Below are positions 1 to 5,226 of a stretch of DNA of 8,642 nucleotides, one piece after another. The notes under the pieces were generated by a model, which saw only the letters and a program-made list of their open reading frames with translations, was not told the origin of the DNA and made no database searches. Every line of letters starts with the position of its first letter. Position 1 is the stretch's first letter. Source of the stretch: an uncultured Clostridia bacterium. GTDB lineage: Bacteria; Bacillota; Clostridia; Christensenellales; UBA1242. The stretch spans positions 1-8,642 of the forward strand of contig CANDFN010000042.1 in assembly GCA_947384015.1 (NCBI GenBank), in the 5' to 3' direction. The translations under genes and the position numbers were made by a program.

Positions 1-170
1 ATGATAGGTTGTTCTTTACAGATCATTTAGTTAGAGATTTTATTTATTTAGATTTTTGGCCAACCTTCCCAACCTTTAACTTGGCAGATAGTTGCTTATG
101 TGTTGGCGTGGTTATGCTTGCTATATTCTTACTATTTATGATGGAGAAAAAACATGATAATAAAGTATAG
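1..170 (+). CDS. lspA: Lipoprotein signal peptidase (signal peptidase II), C-terminal fragment
   Basis: The 5' part lies before the window; frame 3 gives 55 residues up to TAG at 168-170. LspA is an inner-membrane aspartyl protease that removes signal peptides from diacylglyceryl-modified prolipoproteins. The fragment begins with DR, the end of the family's GNxxDR motif, then carries RDFI (about residues 11-14) and FNLADS (25-30). The aspartates of DFI and NLAD match the family's catalytic pair and are 17 residues apart, close to the usual 18-19. A hydrophobic stretch (about residues 31-46) is the last transmembrane helix, followed by a short charged tail ending in HDNKV. It overlaps rluD by 17 bp, so the two are almost certainly co-transcribed and translationally linked. 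The lspA-rluD neighbourhood is known from Bacillus and relatives. Identity is secure from the motif pair even though only the end is visible. Confidence 0.93.
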   Translation, partial: DRLFFTDHLVRDFIYLDFWPTFPTFNLADSCLCVGVVMLAIFLLFMMEKKHDNKV

Positions 171-1044
171 TAATTTAGATAAGGCTCGTTTAGATGTGTT
201 TATTGCTCAACAAACGAAATTAACACGCAGTTATATTAAAACTCTTAACGATAACGGAAATATTAAAGTAAATGGCAAAGTGCAAAAAGCTGGTTATATG
301 CTATCTAGTGGGGATGAGATAGATATCATCCTTCCAGAAGTTCAAACCATAGATACAGCACCAGAAGATATCCCGCTAGACATTGTTTATGAAGACGACC
401 AGCTTGTTGTAATAAATAAACAAATAGGATTAGTAGTTCATCCATGCAACACAACAAAAACACACACGCTGGTAAATGCACTTATGTATCATATAAAAAA
501 ACTTTCTGCAATAAATGGGGTTCTGCGTCCAGGGATAGTTCATCGTCTAGATAAAGACACTGGTGGTTTAATAATAGTTGCAAAAACAGACGAGGCACAT
601 AAGGCACTAAGCGCACAGTTAAAAGATAAAACTTTAAATAGACAATATAAAGCACTTATAAAGGGTAGAATTACTAAAGATTTTGACGTTGTTGGCTTTA
701 TTGGTAGAAATCCTAAAAATCGTCAGCAAATGGCTATGGTTGGCGAAACAAATGGCAAATATAGCAAAACAACTTTTAGCATAGATAAAGTTTATGACCA
801 TTATACGCTTTTAAATTGCAAATTGTGGACGGGTAGAACTCATCAAATACGTGCGCACTTAAAGTCCATTGGTCATCCTATTGTGGGGGATTCTCTTTAT
901 GGAGGAACAGACAAAACTATTAAGTTAAACACTCAATTTCTTTTTGCTTATAAGTTGGAATTTGTTCATCCAACAACAGGCAAAACATTATGCTTTACAA
1001 TTCAAATACCAGAAAATTTGCAAAATATTTTAAATTCTTTATAA
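154..1044 (+). CDS. rluD: 23S rRNA pseudouridine synthase, RluA/RluD family
   Basis: The 296-residue length is normal for the RluD branch, which isomerises uridines of 23S rRNA (E. coli RluD: helix 69, positions 1911/1915/1917). An S4 RNA-binding domain spans about residues 11-60 (ARLDVFIAQ, IKVNGKVQKAGYML, GDEIDI). The catalytic domain starts near 75 with the typical YEDDQLVVINK. The catalytic loop HRLDKDTGG at 130-138 places the nucleophilic aspartate at D133. The downstream family signature is TGRTHQIRAHL (226-236) followed by GHPIVGDSLYGG (240-251). The start is set by GGAG at 143-146, 7 nt before ATG 154, with the site buried in the end of lspA. It lacks its own promoter and depends on lspA transcription. 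The family is certain, but the exact target uridine cannot be read from sequence, and Firmicute genomes often hold several RluA-type paralogues. Confidence 0.93.
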   Translation: MIIKYSNLDKARLDVFIAQQTKLTRSYIKTLNDNGNIKVNGKVQKAGYMLSSGDEIDIILPEVQTIDTAPEDIPLDIVYEDDQLVVINKQIGLVVHPCNTTKTHTLVNALMYHIKKLSAINGVLRPGIVHRLDKDTGGLIIVAKTDEAHKALSAQLKDKTLNRQYKALIKGRITKDFDVVGFIGRNPKNRQQMAMVGETNGKYSKTTFSIDKVYDHYTLLNCKLWTGRTHQIRAHLKSIGHPIVGDSLYGGTDKTIKLNTQFLFAYKLEFVHPTTGKTLCFTIQIPENLQNILNSL

Positions 1045-1111
1045 ACAGATTTTTATATTAATCATATTTATAAAAAATAAAATAATTTTTTAAAAAATTC
1101 AAAATTCATAC

Positions 1112-1140
1112 TTGCAAAACTTTAAAAAATATGCTATAAT
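1112..1140 (+). promoter_or_regulatory. Sigma-A type promoter of the Veg-family gene
   Basis: The site is TTGCAA (1112-1117), a 17-bp spacer and a perfect TATAAT (1135-1140). TG at 1132-1133 gives an extended -10. Transcription should begin near 1147, leaving a leader of about 50 nt. The gap before it (1045-1111) is pure AT-rich sequence with weak AT-only palindromes (1050-1076 and 1084-1099) and no convincing terminator for rluD. Confidence 0.85.
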
Positions 1141-1155
1141 ATAGATGATTTTAAA

Positions 1156-1182
1156 GGGTATCAGCAGATATGTGTTATACCC
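1156..1182 (+). promoter_or_regulatory. Leader hairpin just upstream of the Veg-gene ribosome binding site
   Basis: GGGTAT (1156-1161) and ATACCC (1177-1182) form a perfect 6-bp stem with a 15-nt loop inside the predicted 5' UTR. It ends two bases before the GGAGG site at 1185-1189. It could protect the 5' end or control ribosome access. The role is inference; only the inverted repeat is seen. Confidence 0.5.
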
Positions 1183-1184
1183 AT

Positions 1185-1189
1185 GGAGG
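1185..1189 (+). promoter_or_regulatory. Ribosome binding site deciding the Veg-gene start
   Basis: GGAGG lies 6 nt before ATG 1196. The upstream in-frame ATG at 1145 sits at or before the predicted transcription start and has no such site, so 1196 is the real start. Confidence 0.85.
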
Positions 1190-1195
1190 TATGGC

Positions 1196-1447
1196 ATGAA
1201 AGCTACAATAAATACAAGTGTGCCAGTAAGCACAATTAAGGACGAAATATCGTCTAGCATAGGCAAAATTATTACAGTTAAGGAATATAATAGACAAAGA
1301 AAAATTACTCATCAATACACAGGTGTAATTATAGCTGTTTATGATAGAGTGTTTTTATTGGATGTTAATGTTAATAAATATCATTTAAACAAATCCTTGG
1401 CTTATGTAAACTTTTCTATTGGAGATATGGAATACGAATTAAATTAA
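1196..1447 (+). CDS. veg: Veg family protein (DUF1021)
   Basis: This is an 83-residue protein starting at ATG 1196, close to the 86 residues of B. subtilis Veg. The pattern lines up over nearly the whole length: VSTIKDEI, then IGKIITVKE, RKIT, GVIIAVYDRVFLLDV (about 43-57) and a C-terminal block ending GDMEYEL. B. subtilis Veg is a very strongly expressed small protein reported to stimulate biofilm formation; its molecular activity is not settled. The fold is predicted to be a small beta-barrel, which is family knowledge and not visible here. The usual SYSY/D segment is replaced by SLAY, so this is a divergent member. The gene has its own consensus promoter, a leader hairpin, a strong ribosome binding site and a terminator, giving a monocistronic unit. 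In Bacillus the pyr genes follow lspA-rluD, and they are absent here. The symbol follows the family; function is by homology only. Confidence 0.8.
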   Translation: MKATINTSVPVSTIKDEISSSIGKIITVKEYNRQRKITHQYTGVIIAVYDRVFLLDVNVNKYHLNKSLAYVNFSIGDMEYELN

Positions 1448-1475
1448 AAAAACTGCAGATTCCTGCAGTTTTTTT
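1446..1475. terminator. Bidirectional intrinsic terminator between veg and greA
   Basis: CTGCAG (1453-1458) and CTGCAG (1463-1468) form a stem with an ATTC loop, flanked by seven A (1446-1452) and seven T (1469-1475). It therefore works in both directions for these convergent genes. The A-run includes the last two bases of the veg stop codon. The greA stop is 13 nt from the T-run side. Confidence 0.93.
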
Positions 1476-1488
1476 GTGCTAAAGAAAA

Positions 1489-1962
1489 TTAAACTTTAAT
1501 TTTATTAATTTTTAAATTAAGCACGCCAGCTGGTGTAGTAATTTGAGCAATAGAGCCAACCTTTTTGCCAATTAGGCCTGCGCCGATAGGAGAATTGTAG
1601 CTAATGCGTCCATTAAGAGGGTCTGAGCCAACATCTCCAACAATGGTGTATTCAAAATCTTGGTTAGTAACAATATTGGTAAGGCTAACTTTACTACCAA
1701 CACTAACGGTTTTGTTGTTTAGTGTTTTAGGGTCTACAACCTCTGCATTCTTTAAAGAAGTTTCTAGGCTGAATATTTCTGCTTCAACGCTAGATTGTTC
1801 TTCACGAGCAATATCGTATTCACTATTTTCGCTTAAATCCCCATAACTACGTGCTTCTGCTAATTTTTGTGCAACTTCCTGACGTTTAGTGGTTTTTAAG
1901 TAGTCTAATCTTTCTTTTGCTTTTTTGTAACCTTCTGGGGTCATTAATGTTTTTTCTTCCAT
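1489..1962 (-). CDS. greA: Transcription elongation factor GreA
   Basis: GreA binds the RNA polymerase secondary channel and stimulates cleavage of backtracked transcripts. From the start chosen here the protein has 157 residues, the usual GreA length. The N-terminal half (about 1-75) is the antiparallel coiled coil. Its tip carries GDLSENSEY at 41-49, with the acidic residues D42 and E45 that coordinate the catalytic metal. The C-terminal half is the FKBP-like domain, with VSVGSKVSLTN, a SYNSPIGAGLIGKKVGS block and the final TTPAGVLNLKI. An ATG two codons upstream (1968) is in frame but abuts the GGAG site; ATG 1962 has 6-nt spacing. It has its own promoter and shares a terminator with veg. 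In many bacteria greA sits next to lysS, which is not seen here. Confidence 0.95.
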   Translation of the reverse strand: MEEKTLMTPEGYKKAKERLDYLKTTKRQEVAQKLAEARSYGDLSENSEYDIAREEQSSVEAEIFSLETSLKNAEVVDPKTLNNKTVSVGSKVSLTNIVTNQDFEYTIVGDVGSDPLNGRISYNSPIGAGLIGKKVGSIAQITTPAGVLNLKINKIKV

Positions 1963-1968
1963 ATTCAT

Positions 1969-1972
1969 CTCC
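1969..1972 (-). promoter_or_regulatory. Ribosome binding site deciding the greA start
   Basis: GGAG (reading 1972 to 1969) touches the first ATG at 1968 with zero spacing but lies 6 nt before the ATG at 1962. The second methionine is therefore the likely start. Confidence 0.75.
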
Positions 1973-1998
1973 GTTAGTTTAAATTATCAAACCTTATG

Positions 1999-2027
1999 AT
2001 TATATCAAAAGACAAACTTTAAGTCAA
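1999..2027 (-). promoter_or_regulatory. Sigma-A type promoter of greA
   Basis: Read on the - strand, TTGACT (2027-2022), a 17-bp spacer and a perfect TATAAT (2004-1999). The predicted transcription start is near 1992, giving a leader of about 30 nt. Confidence 0.85.
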
Positions 2028-2064
2028 ATAAAATTAATTAGTAAAGTTCGCATTTTGTCTGTTT

Positions 2065-2093
2065 TGTTGTATTTACAACATTTTTATTGTAAA
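2065..2093. repeat. Overlapping inverted repeats upstream of the greA promoter
   Basis: TGTTGT (2065-2070)/ACAACA (2075-2080) and TTTACAA (2072-2078)/TTGTAAA (2087-2093) share their middle arm, so only one can form at a time. The first is followed by five T on the + strand. The rest of the gap 2028-2223 holds only AT-rich sequence, including a 14-bp TTATAATATTATAA palindrome at 2200-2213. No gene was found there. Confidence 0.3.
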
Positions 2094-2214
2094 TTATATA
2101 ATCATAATGTCTATATTATATTCTCTGTAAGTTATAAATATTCCAAAACAGTAGATATTCTATTGTTTTGTATGGTCAACACAATATAATATTTTTGGCT
2201 TATAATATTATAAC

Positions 2215-2248
2215 AAAAAATCGCTAATGATGTTCAGCCAATAGCGAT
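2215..2248 (-). terminator. Intrinsic terminator overlapping the end of the small hypothetical gene
   Basis: On the - strand ATCGCTA (2248-2242) pairs with TAGCGAT (2226-2220) around a 15-nt loop, followed by a T-run from 2219 to 2215. The downstream arm contains the stop codon TAG (2226-2224), so the last codons and the terminator share sequence. Confidence 0.75.
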
Positions 2249-2484
2249 AATTCAAAACGCTCAAATAAAACAGATTCAACAAAATCGTCTGGCTTAAAAG
2301 TGCATAGGTGAAATACGTTAAAATCGTAAGCGTGTTTGTCTAATAAAACAGGGGTTGGAATATGTAGCTCTTGGCTTAAGTTTTTTAGCATATCAAAAAA
2401 AGTGGTAGTGTGTGGGTCTACCGAAATTGTTGCTTGTTTTATTATTTTCCCCGAGCTTATTAATTTTCCCCAAATTTTAATCAA
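2224..2484 (-). CDS. Conserved hypothetical protein of Clostridia type (86 aa)
   Basis: Function unknown. The 86-residue soluble protein has the layout of a small conserved clostridial family that I recall without a name. It opens with KIWGKLISSGKIIK (about 3-16), has a helical middle with FFDMLKNLSQEL, then IPTPVLLDKHAYDF (42-55), and closes with FKPDDFVESVLFERFELSL (63-81). No signal peptide, transmembrane helix or catalytic motif is visible. The start codon is TTG at 2484-2482, supported by AGGAGG just upstream (GGAGG at 2493-2489, 4-nt gap). No better start exists nearby. The gene has its own promoter and a terminator built into its 3' end, so it is a monocistronic unit. It is divergent from the DUF362 gene, with promoters 37 bp apart. 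Reality is supported by these signals and the family-like sequence. Confidence 0.8.
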   Translation of the reverse strand: MIKIWGKLISSGKIIKQATISVDPHTTTFFDMLKNLSQELHIPTPVLLDKHAYDFNVFHLCTFKPDDFVESVLFERFELSLLAEHH

Positions 2485-2488
2485 AATT

Positions 2489-2494
2489 CCTCCT
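2489..2494 (-). promoter_or_regulatory. Strong ribosome binding site before a TTG start
   Basis: AGGAGG reads from 2494 to 2489, leaving 4 nt before TTG at 2484. The near-perfect anti-16S complement is what makes the rare start codon credible. Confidence 0.75.
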
Positions 2495-2517
2495 AATGGT
2501 AAAATGAAATCTTATAT

Positions 2518-2546
2518 ATTATATTATAAACGCAATAAAAAATCAA
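2518..2546 (-). promoter_or_regulatory. Sigma-A type promoter of the small hypothetical gene
   Basis: On the - strand TTGATT (2546-2541), a 17-bp spacer and a perfect TATAAT (2523-2518). Predicted transcription start is near 2511, giving a leader of about 27 nt that includes the ribosome binding site. Confidence 0.75.
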
Positions 2547-2583
2547 ATAAAATAGATTAAGAATTAATTGCACTAAAATTTTA

Positions 2584-2612
2584 TTGACAATAACAATTAA
2601 AAGAACTAAAAT
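2584..2612 (+). promoter_or_regulatory. Strong promoter of the DUF362 gene, placed for a leaderless transcript
   Basis: A perfect TTGACA (2584-2589), a 17-bp spacer and TAAAAT (2607-2612). The first transcribed base is expected about 7 nt after the -10, at 2619, which is the A of the ATG. No ribosome binding site fits between promoter and start. Confidence 0.8.
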
Positions 2613-2618
2613 ATTTAT

Positions 2619-3803
2619 ATGAATAACTTAGTGGATTTTAGATTTATAGAAGACTATAATGTGCAAAGAATAGAAGAATCGTTTAAAGAAGCAATAAATA
2701 AGTTGGATTTTGCTAAAAACTTTAAAGAGGGAATGAAAGTTGTTTTGAATGTTTGTATACCAACTAAGGCAGATAAAAACACTGCTATTTGCACTCATCC
2801 AGCAGTGGTTGAAGCCATTGTTAAAGTTTTAACGGAATATAAAGTAAGCTGCATATTAACAGCTAGCCCTTATGGTAACTTTAATTTAACAAACTTAAAT
2901 AATGTTTATTATGCAAGTGGTATGTTAGAGGTCTCAAACAAAACGGGCTTAGATTTGGACACAAGCCTAAAAACAACAGATCTTGAAATTACAAATGGTG
3001 TAAAATGCAAATCTGTTACTGTTTTGGAAGTTGTAGAAAATGCAGATTTAATAATAAATATTGGCAAGGTTAAATTTGATAAAAGGTTGGGCTATTTAGG
3101 TGTTAGCACAAACTTATTTGGCGCAGTGCCAGGAGAATTAAAAAATACATATTTAAATAGATTAAGCACTCAGCAGGATTTTTACAATCTTGCAATGGAT
3201 ATAAATATGGCATTAGCTAAAAAAACTATTTTAAATGTATTAGATGGTATTGTTGTTAGGGAAACTTCTGGTAGCCCACGTATGCTTTCAGCTTTAATTA
3301 CTGGCACAAATATGTATAGCACAGATGCATTCTTATTAAACCTTTTAAATATAGATTATATCAACACAATAATAAAAATTGCAGGAGAACGCGGGTTTGT
3401 AAATTATACCACACCTTTTAAACAAACAGGAGATAGCGTTTCAACAATTAATGAAAGTAGTATTTTGCCTCACGAACTAAACTTGGACACTTTAATAAAT
3501 GTAAACAATTTTTCTACACGTTCTTATTTTAATAAGCACCAACAATTAGTTACAATTAAACCAGAAGAATGCAAAGGTTGCACAGTATGCAGCAAGATTT
3601 GTCCAACAGGTGCAATTTTAATGAAGTATGATAAAAATGGAGAATTGTATGCTCATATAGATTATAAAAAATGCATTTATTGTAAAAAATGTGTTACTGC
3701 TTGTCCATATAGGGTTGTTAAAATTAAAACTCCACCAGCATATAAAAAACTTAATAAAACAATGAATAAATTAAACAATTCAAATACTTATCAAACCAAA
3801 TAA
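2619..3803 (+). CDS. DUF362 domain protein with C-terminal 2x[4Fe-4S] ferredoxin domain
   Basis: The protein has 394 residues. Residues about 10-300 follow the DUF362 layout: an N-terminal helix with EESFKEAINKL, GMKVVLNV (38-45), THPAVVEAIVKVL (59-71), ENADLIINIGKVKFD (140-154), NLFGAVPGELKN (165-176), and VLDGIVVRETSGSP (207-220) leading to a segment with STDAFLLN. The C-terminus is a bacterial ferredoxin-type domain with two full clusters: C318, C321, C324, C328 and C352, C355, C358, C362, each last cysteine followed by proline. A lysine-rich tail follows. DUF362-ferredoxin fusions are widespread in anaerobes, have no assigned reaction and are presumed electron carriers or Fe-S linked redox proteins. 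The usual KxKTH-like stretch reads KVKFD and the GDSPGG-like loop reads TASPYG, so this member is divergent. Start 2619 is needed to keep the N-terminal DUF362 helix; no ribosome binding site precedes it. Likely cytosolic. Confidence 0.88.
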   Translation: MNNLVDFRFIEDYNVQRIEESFKEAINKLDFAKNFKEGMKVVLNVCIPTKADKNTAICTHPAVVEAIVKVLTEYKVSCILTASPYGNFNLTNLNNVYYASGMLEVSNKTGLDLDTSLKTTDLEITNGVKCKSVTVLEVVENADLIINIGKVKFDKRLGYLGVSTNLFGAVPGELKNTYLNRLSTQQDFYNLAMDINMALAKKTILNVLDGIVVRETSGSPRMLSALITGTNMYSTDAFLLNLLNIDYINTIIKIAGERGFVNYTTPFKQTGDSVSTINESSILPHELNLDTLINVNNFSTRSYFNKHQQLVTIKPEECKGCTVCSKICPTGAILMKYDKNGELYAHIDYKKCIYCKKCVTACPYRVVKIKTPPAYKKLNKTMNKLNNSNTYQTK

Positions 3804-3813
3804 ACTAAGAGTT

Positions 3814-3915
3814 ATGAATTTATAACAAATAAAATTAAAAGCTAAAAAATTTTTAAAACAAATTGAGGAAGAAGGTCTGTCTTCCTTATTTTCTAATTAC
3901 AATGAAAAAGACGAA
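3814..3915 (+). other. Open frame upstream of fic, interrupted by one in-frame TAA
   Basis: In the fic frame an ATG at 3814 is followed by AAT, TTA and a TAA stop at 3823-3825. The next 30 codons (3826-3915) are all open and run straight into the fic start. They read like protein, with a lysine-rich stretch and then KFLKQIEEEGLSSLF. This may be a lost or broken N-terminus of the Fic protein, or chance. GAGG at 3865-3868 lies 8 nt before a CTG at 3877, a weak alternative start. No clear promoter was found in 3804-3915. Confidence 0.4.
3864..3892 (+). terminator. Possible intrinsic terminator after the DUF362 gene
   Basis: AGGAAGA (3866-3872) and TCTTCCT (3880-3886) form a 7-bp stem with a 7-nt loop, extendable by one G-T and one T-A pair. 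It is followed by TTTT then CT. The T-run is short. The hairpin also lies inside the open frame leading into fic, so it may instead be coding sequence. Confidence 0.4.
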
Positions 3916-4878
3916 GTGGTTAATTATTTAAAATTAAAAATTTTGGCTCAATTACATTTTAACGTTCAGTTTGAACAATTTACGGATAAGGTGAGCCTTG
4001 CTTATTTGCATCAAGAAAAAGGTTGCAAGCAATTAATTTTAACAGAACAAGAAAGGGTTGATTTTGAATATATTTATAACGAATTGTCTAAATTTCCAAA
4101 CAAGTTTTATGCACTAAATTTAAACAATATTTATGAAGATGTTGTAGATGAAAGCGGAAACAAAACTAAAATTTTGTATGATGTAGAAAAGCCCATAAAT
4201 AAAAGTCTTCTTTATAATATTTTAGAAAAACTAAAAGCAATACGTCTTAATCAAGACTTACAAAAACTAAAAAGCAACAAATTAAAAACAGAAATGTTAA
4301 ATAAAGTTATTAAGTTTGTAAAAGTAAAACTAACATTTTTTTATGAGCAGGAAAATTTGGCAAAAGCAATTTTATTAGTTTATTTTTTTAAAAACGGTTT
4401 AGGTTTGGAAGAGGTTTTGTTTAAAATAAGGGGACATTTAATATCAAGAGATGATGAATTAAGAGATAAAACAATAGAAAGCGAATATCGCAAAATTAAT
4501 TATAACGAGCCATTTAACAGAATTGCAATTATGTCTACTAAGTGCGATAAAATTGTGGAAGAAATGAAACAACTTGATAACTATTATTCTAGCATAAAAT
4601 GGGAAGATCTATCGCAAGAAGAAATTGTGCGAAAAACGGCAGAAATTGCATGCGAATTTACTACAATACATCCGTATTTGGATGCTAATGGACGAACGTC
4701 AAGAATGTTAGTTGATTACATATTAAAATCTAACAACATGGTTTCGCCTATACTATTTAAAGGTAATGATACTAGAATGAAATATTTAAAGGCAATAAGA
4801 AGATGTAATTATCATGCTTTTAAATTTTTTGAGGATTGGTTTGTAGAACAATATAAACAACAAATAGATCTACAATAA
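3916..4878 (+). CDS. Fic domain protein (probable AMPylase-type nucleotidyltransferase)
   Basis: This 320-residue protein (from GTG 3916) carries a Fic core in its C-terminal third. The signature HPYLDANGRTSR (252-263) keeps the catalytic histidine H252, D256, N258, G259, R260 and R263 of HPFx[D/E]GNGRxxR, with Y for F and A for the first G. The preceding helix (EEIVRKTAEIACEFTTI) and the following helix (MLVDYILKSNNM) fit the Fic fold. Fic enzymes usually transfer AMP from ATP to a hydroxyl on a target protein. The N-terminal 200 residues are helical and lysine-rich, with no domain I recognise. A clear inhibitory [S/T]xxxE[G/N] motif was not found; SRDDEL (177-182) is the nearest and ends in L. 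No antitoxin-like gene adjoins it. GTG has no ribosome binding site, so the true start is uncertain. The gene looks more A-rich than dnaE. Confidence 0.82.
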   Translation: MVNYLKLKILAQLHFNVQFEQFTDKVSLAYLHQEKGCKQLILTEQERVDFEYIYNELSKFPNKFYALNLNNIYEDVVDESGNKTKILYDVEKPINKSLLYNILEKLKAIRLNQDLQKLKSNKLKTEMLNKVIKFVKVKLTFFYEQENLAKAILLVYFFKNGLGLEEVLFKIRGHLISRDDELRDKTIESEYRKINYNEPFNRIAIMSTKCDKIVEEMKQLDNYYSSIKWEDLSQEEIVRKTAEIACEFTTIHPYLDANGRTSRMLVDYILKSNNMVSPILFKGNDTRMKYLKAIRRCNYHAFKFFEDWFVEQYKQQIDLQ

Positions 4879-4887
4879 TAATTAAAT

Positions 4888-4916
4888 AAAAAAGCCAACT
4901 ATGTAGTTGGTTTTTT
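4888..4916. terminator. Bidirectional intrinsic terminator between fic and the DUF378 gene
   Basis: CCAACT (4895-4900) and AGTTGG (4905-4910) enclose an ATGT loop, with six A (4888-4893) before and six T (4911-4916) after, so it serves both convergent genes. The T-run contains two bases of the DUF378 stop codon (4917-4915). Confidence 0.92.
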
Positions 4917-5169
4917 AATCGTCATCATCTTGTAATTTTAATTTTTGTTTTTTCTTTTTATAACCAAAAAGTTTTAGTCTGCCTTTACCAAACAAAGTAA
5001 CAAAAACAATATATACTGTAGCAACGCCAATAATCACATAAATTATACGGCTAAAAATGTTTGCTTGTGTGCCAAAAAGCCCTGCAATAAAATCGTATTG
5101 CAAACCACCAATCATAAGCCAATTAATGCCACCTAAACAAAGAAGGGTAAAAGCTATAAATCTCCACAT
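4915..5169 (-). CDS. DUF378 family small membrane protein
   Basis: From ATG 5169 the protein has 84 residues with two transmembrane helices: about 3-23 (FIAFTLLCLGGINWLMIGGL) and about 39-60 (IFSRIIYVIIGVATVYIVFV). GGINWLMIGG, then DFIAGLFG and SRIIYVIIGVA are the DUF378 hallmarks. The family is common in Firmicutes and other bacteria and has no known function. The C-terminus is unusual: a lysine block (KKKKQKLKL) followed by four aspartates, likely cytoplasmic. A GTG two codons upstream (5175) overlaps the AGGAG site, while ATG 5169 has 5-nt spacing and is preferred. It lies downstream of dnaE on the same strand, 75 bp away, but a terminator separates them. The only promoter-like element is TAGAAT at 5203-5198 without a good -35. 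Confidence 0.85.
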   Translation of the reverse strand: MWRFIAFTLLCLGGINWLMIGGLQYDFIAGLFGTQANIFSRIIYVIIGVATVYIVFVTLFGKGRLKLFGYKKKKQKLKLQDDDD

Positions 5170-5174
5170 AGGCA

Positions 5175-5179
5175 CTCCT
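5175..5179 (-). promoter_or_regulatory. Ribosome binding site deciding the DUF378 start
   Basis: AGGAG reads 5179 to 5175 and is 5 nt from ATG 5169. It overlaps the alternative GTG at 5175, which therefore cannot be the start it serves. Confidence 0.75.
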
Positions 5180-5226
5180 AAATTTATTTTGTGCCAAATT
5201 CTATCTTTTACACTGATTTTTATAAT

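Noticed and set aside
1050..1099. AT-only inverted repeats after rluD considered as its terminator
   Set aside because: Stems contain no G-C pairs and would be unstable; better explained by base composition.
1604..1846. Open frame of 80 codons on the + strand
   Set aside because: Fully antisense to greA, no ribosome binding site and no protein family resemblance.
2163..2190. Possible + strand promoter TTGTTT-N16-TATAAT for a small RNA
   Set aside because: Weak -35, and the transcript would only run antisense into the small hypothetical gene; no supporting terminator or structure.
2200..2213. TTATAATATTATAA palindrome resembling a PerR box
   Set aside because: It lacks the central base of the TTATAATNATTATAA consensus, sits downstream of a terminator and not at a promoter, and such palindromes are expected in this AT-rich gap.
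2336..2560. Open frame of 74 codons on the + strand
   Set aside because: Antisense to the small hypothetical gene, which has its own promoter, ribosome binding site and terminator; this frame has none.
3916..4878. Fic gene as part of a toxin-antitoxin pair
   Set aside because: No small antitoxin gene lies next to it; the upstream gene is a DUF362-ferredoxin protein and the downstream gene is convergent DUF378.
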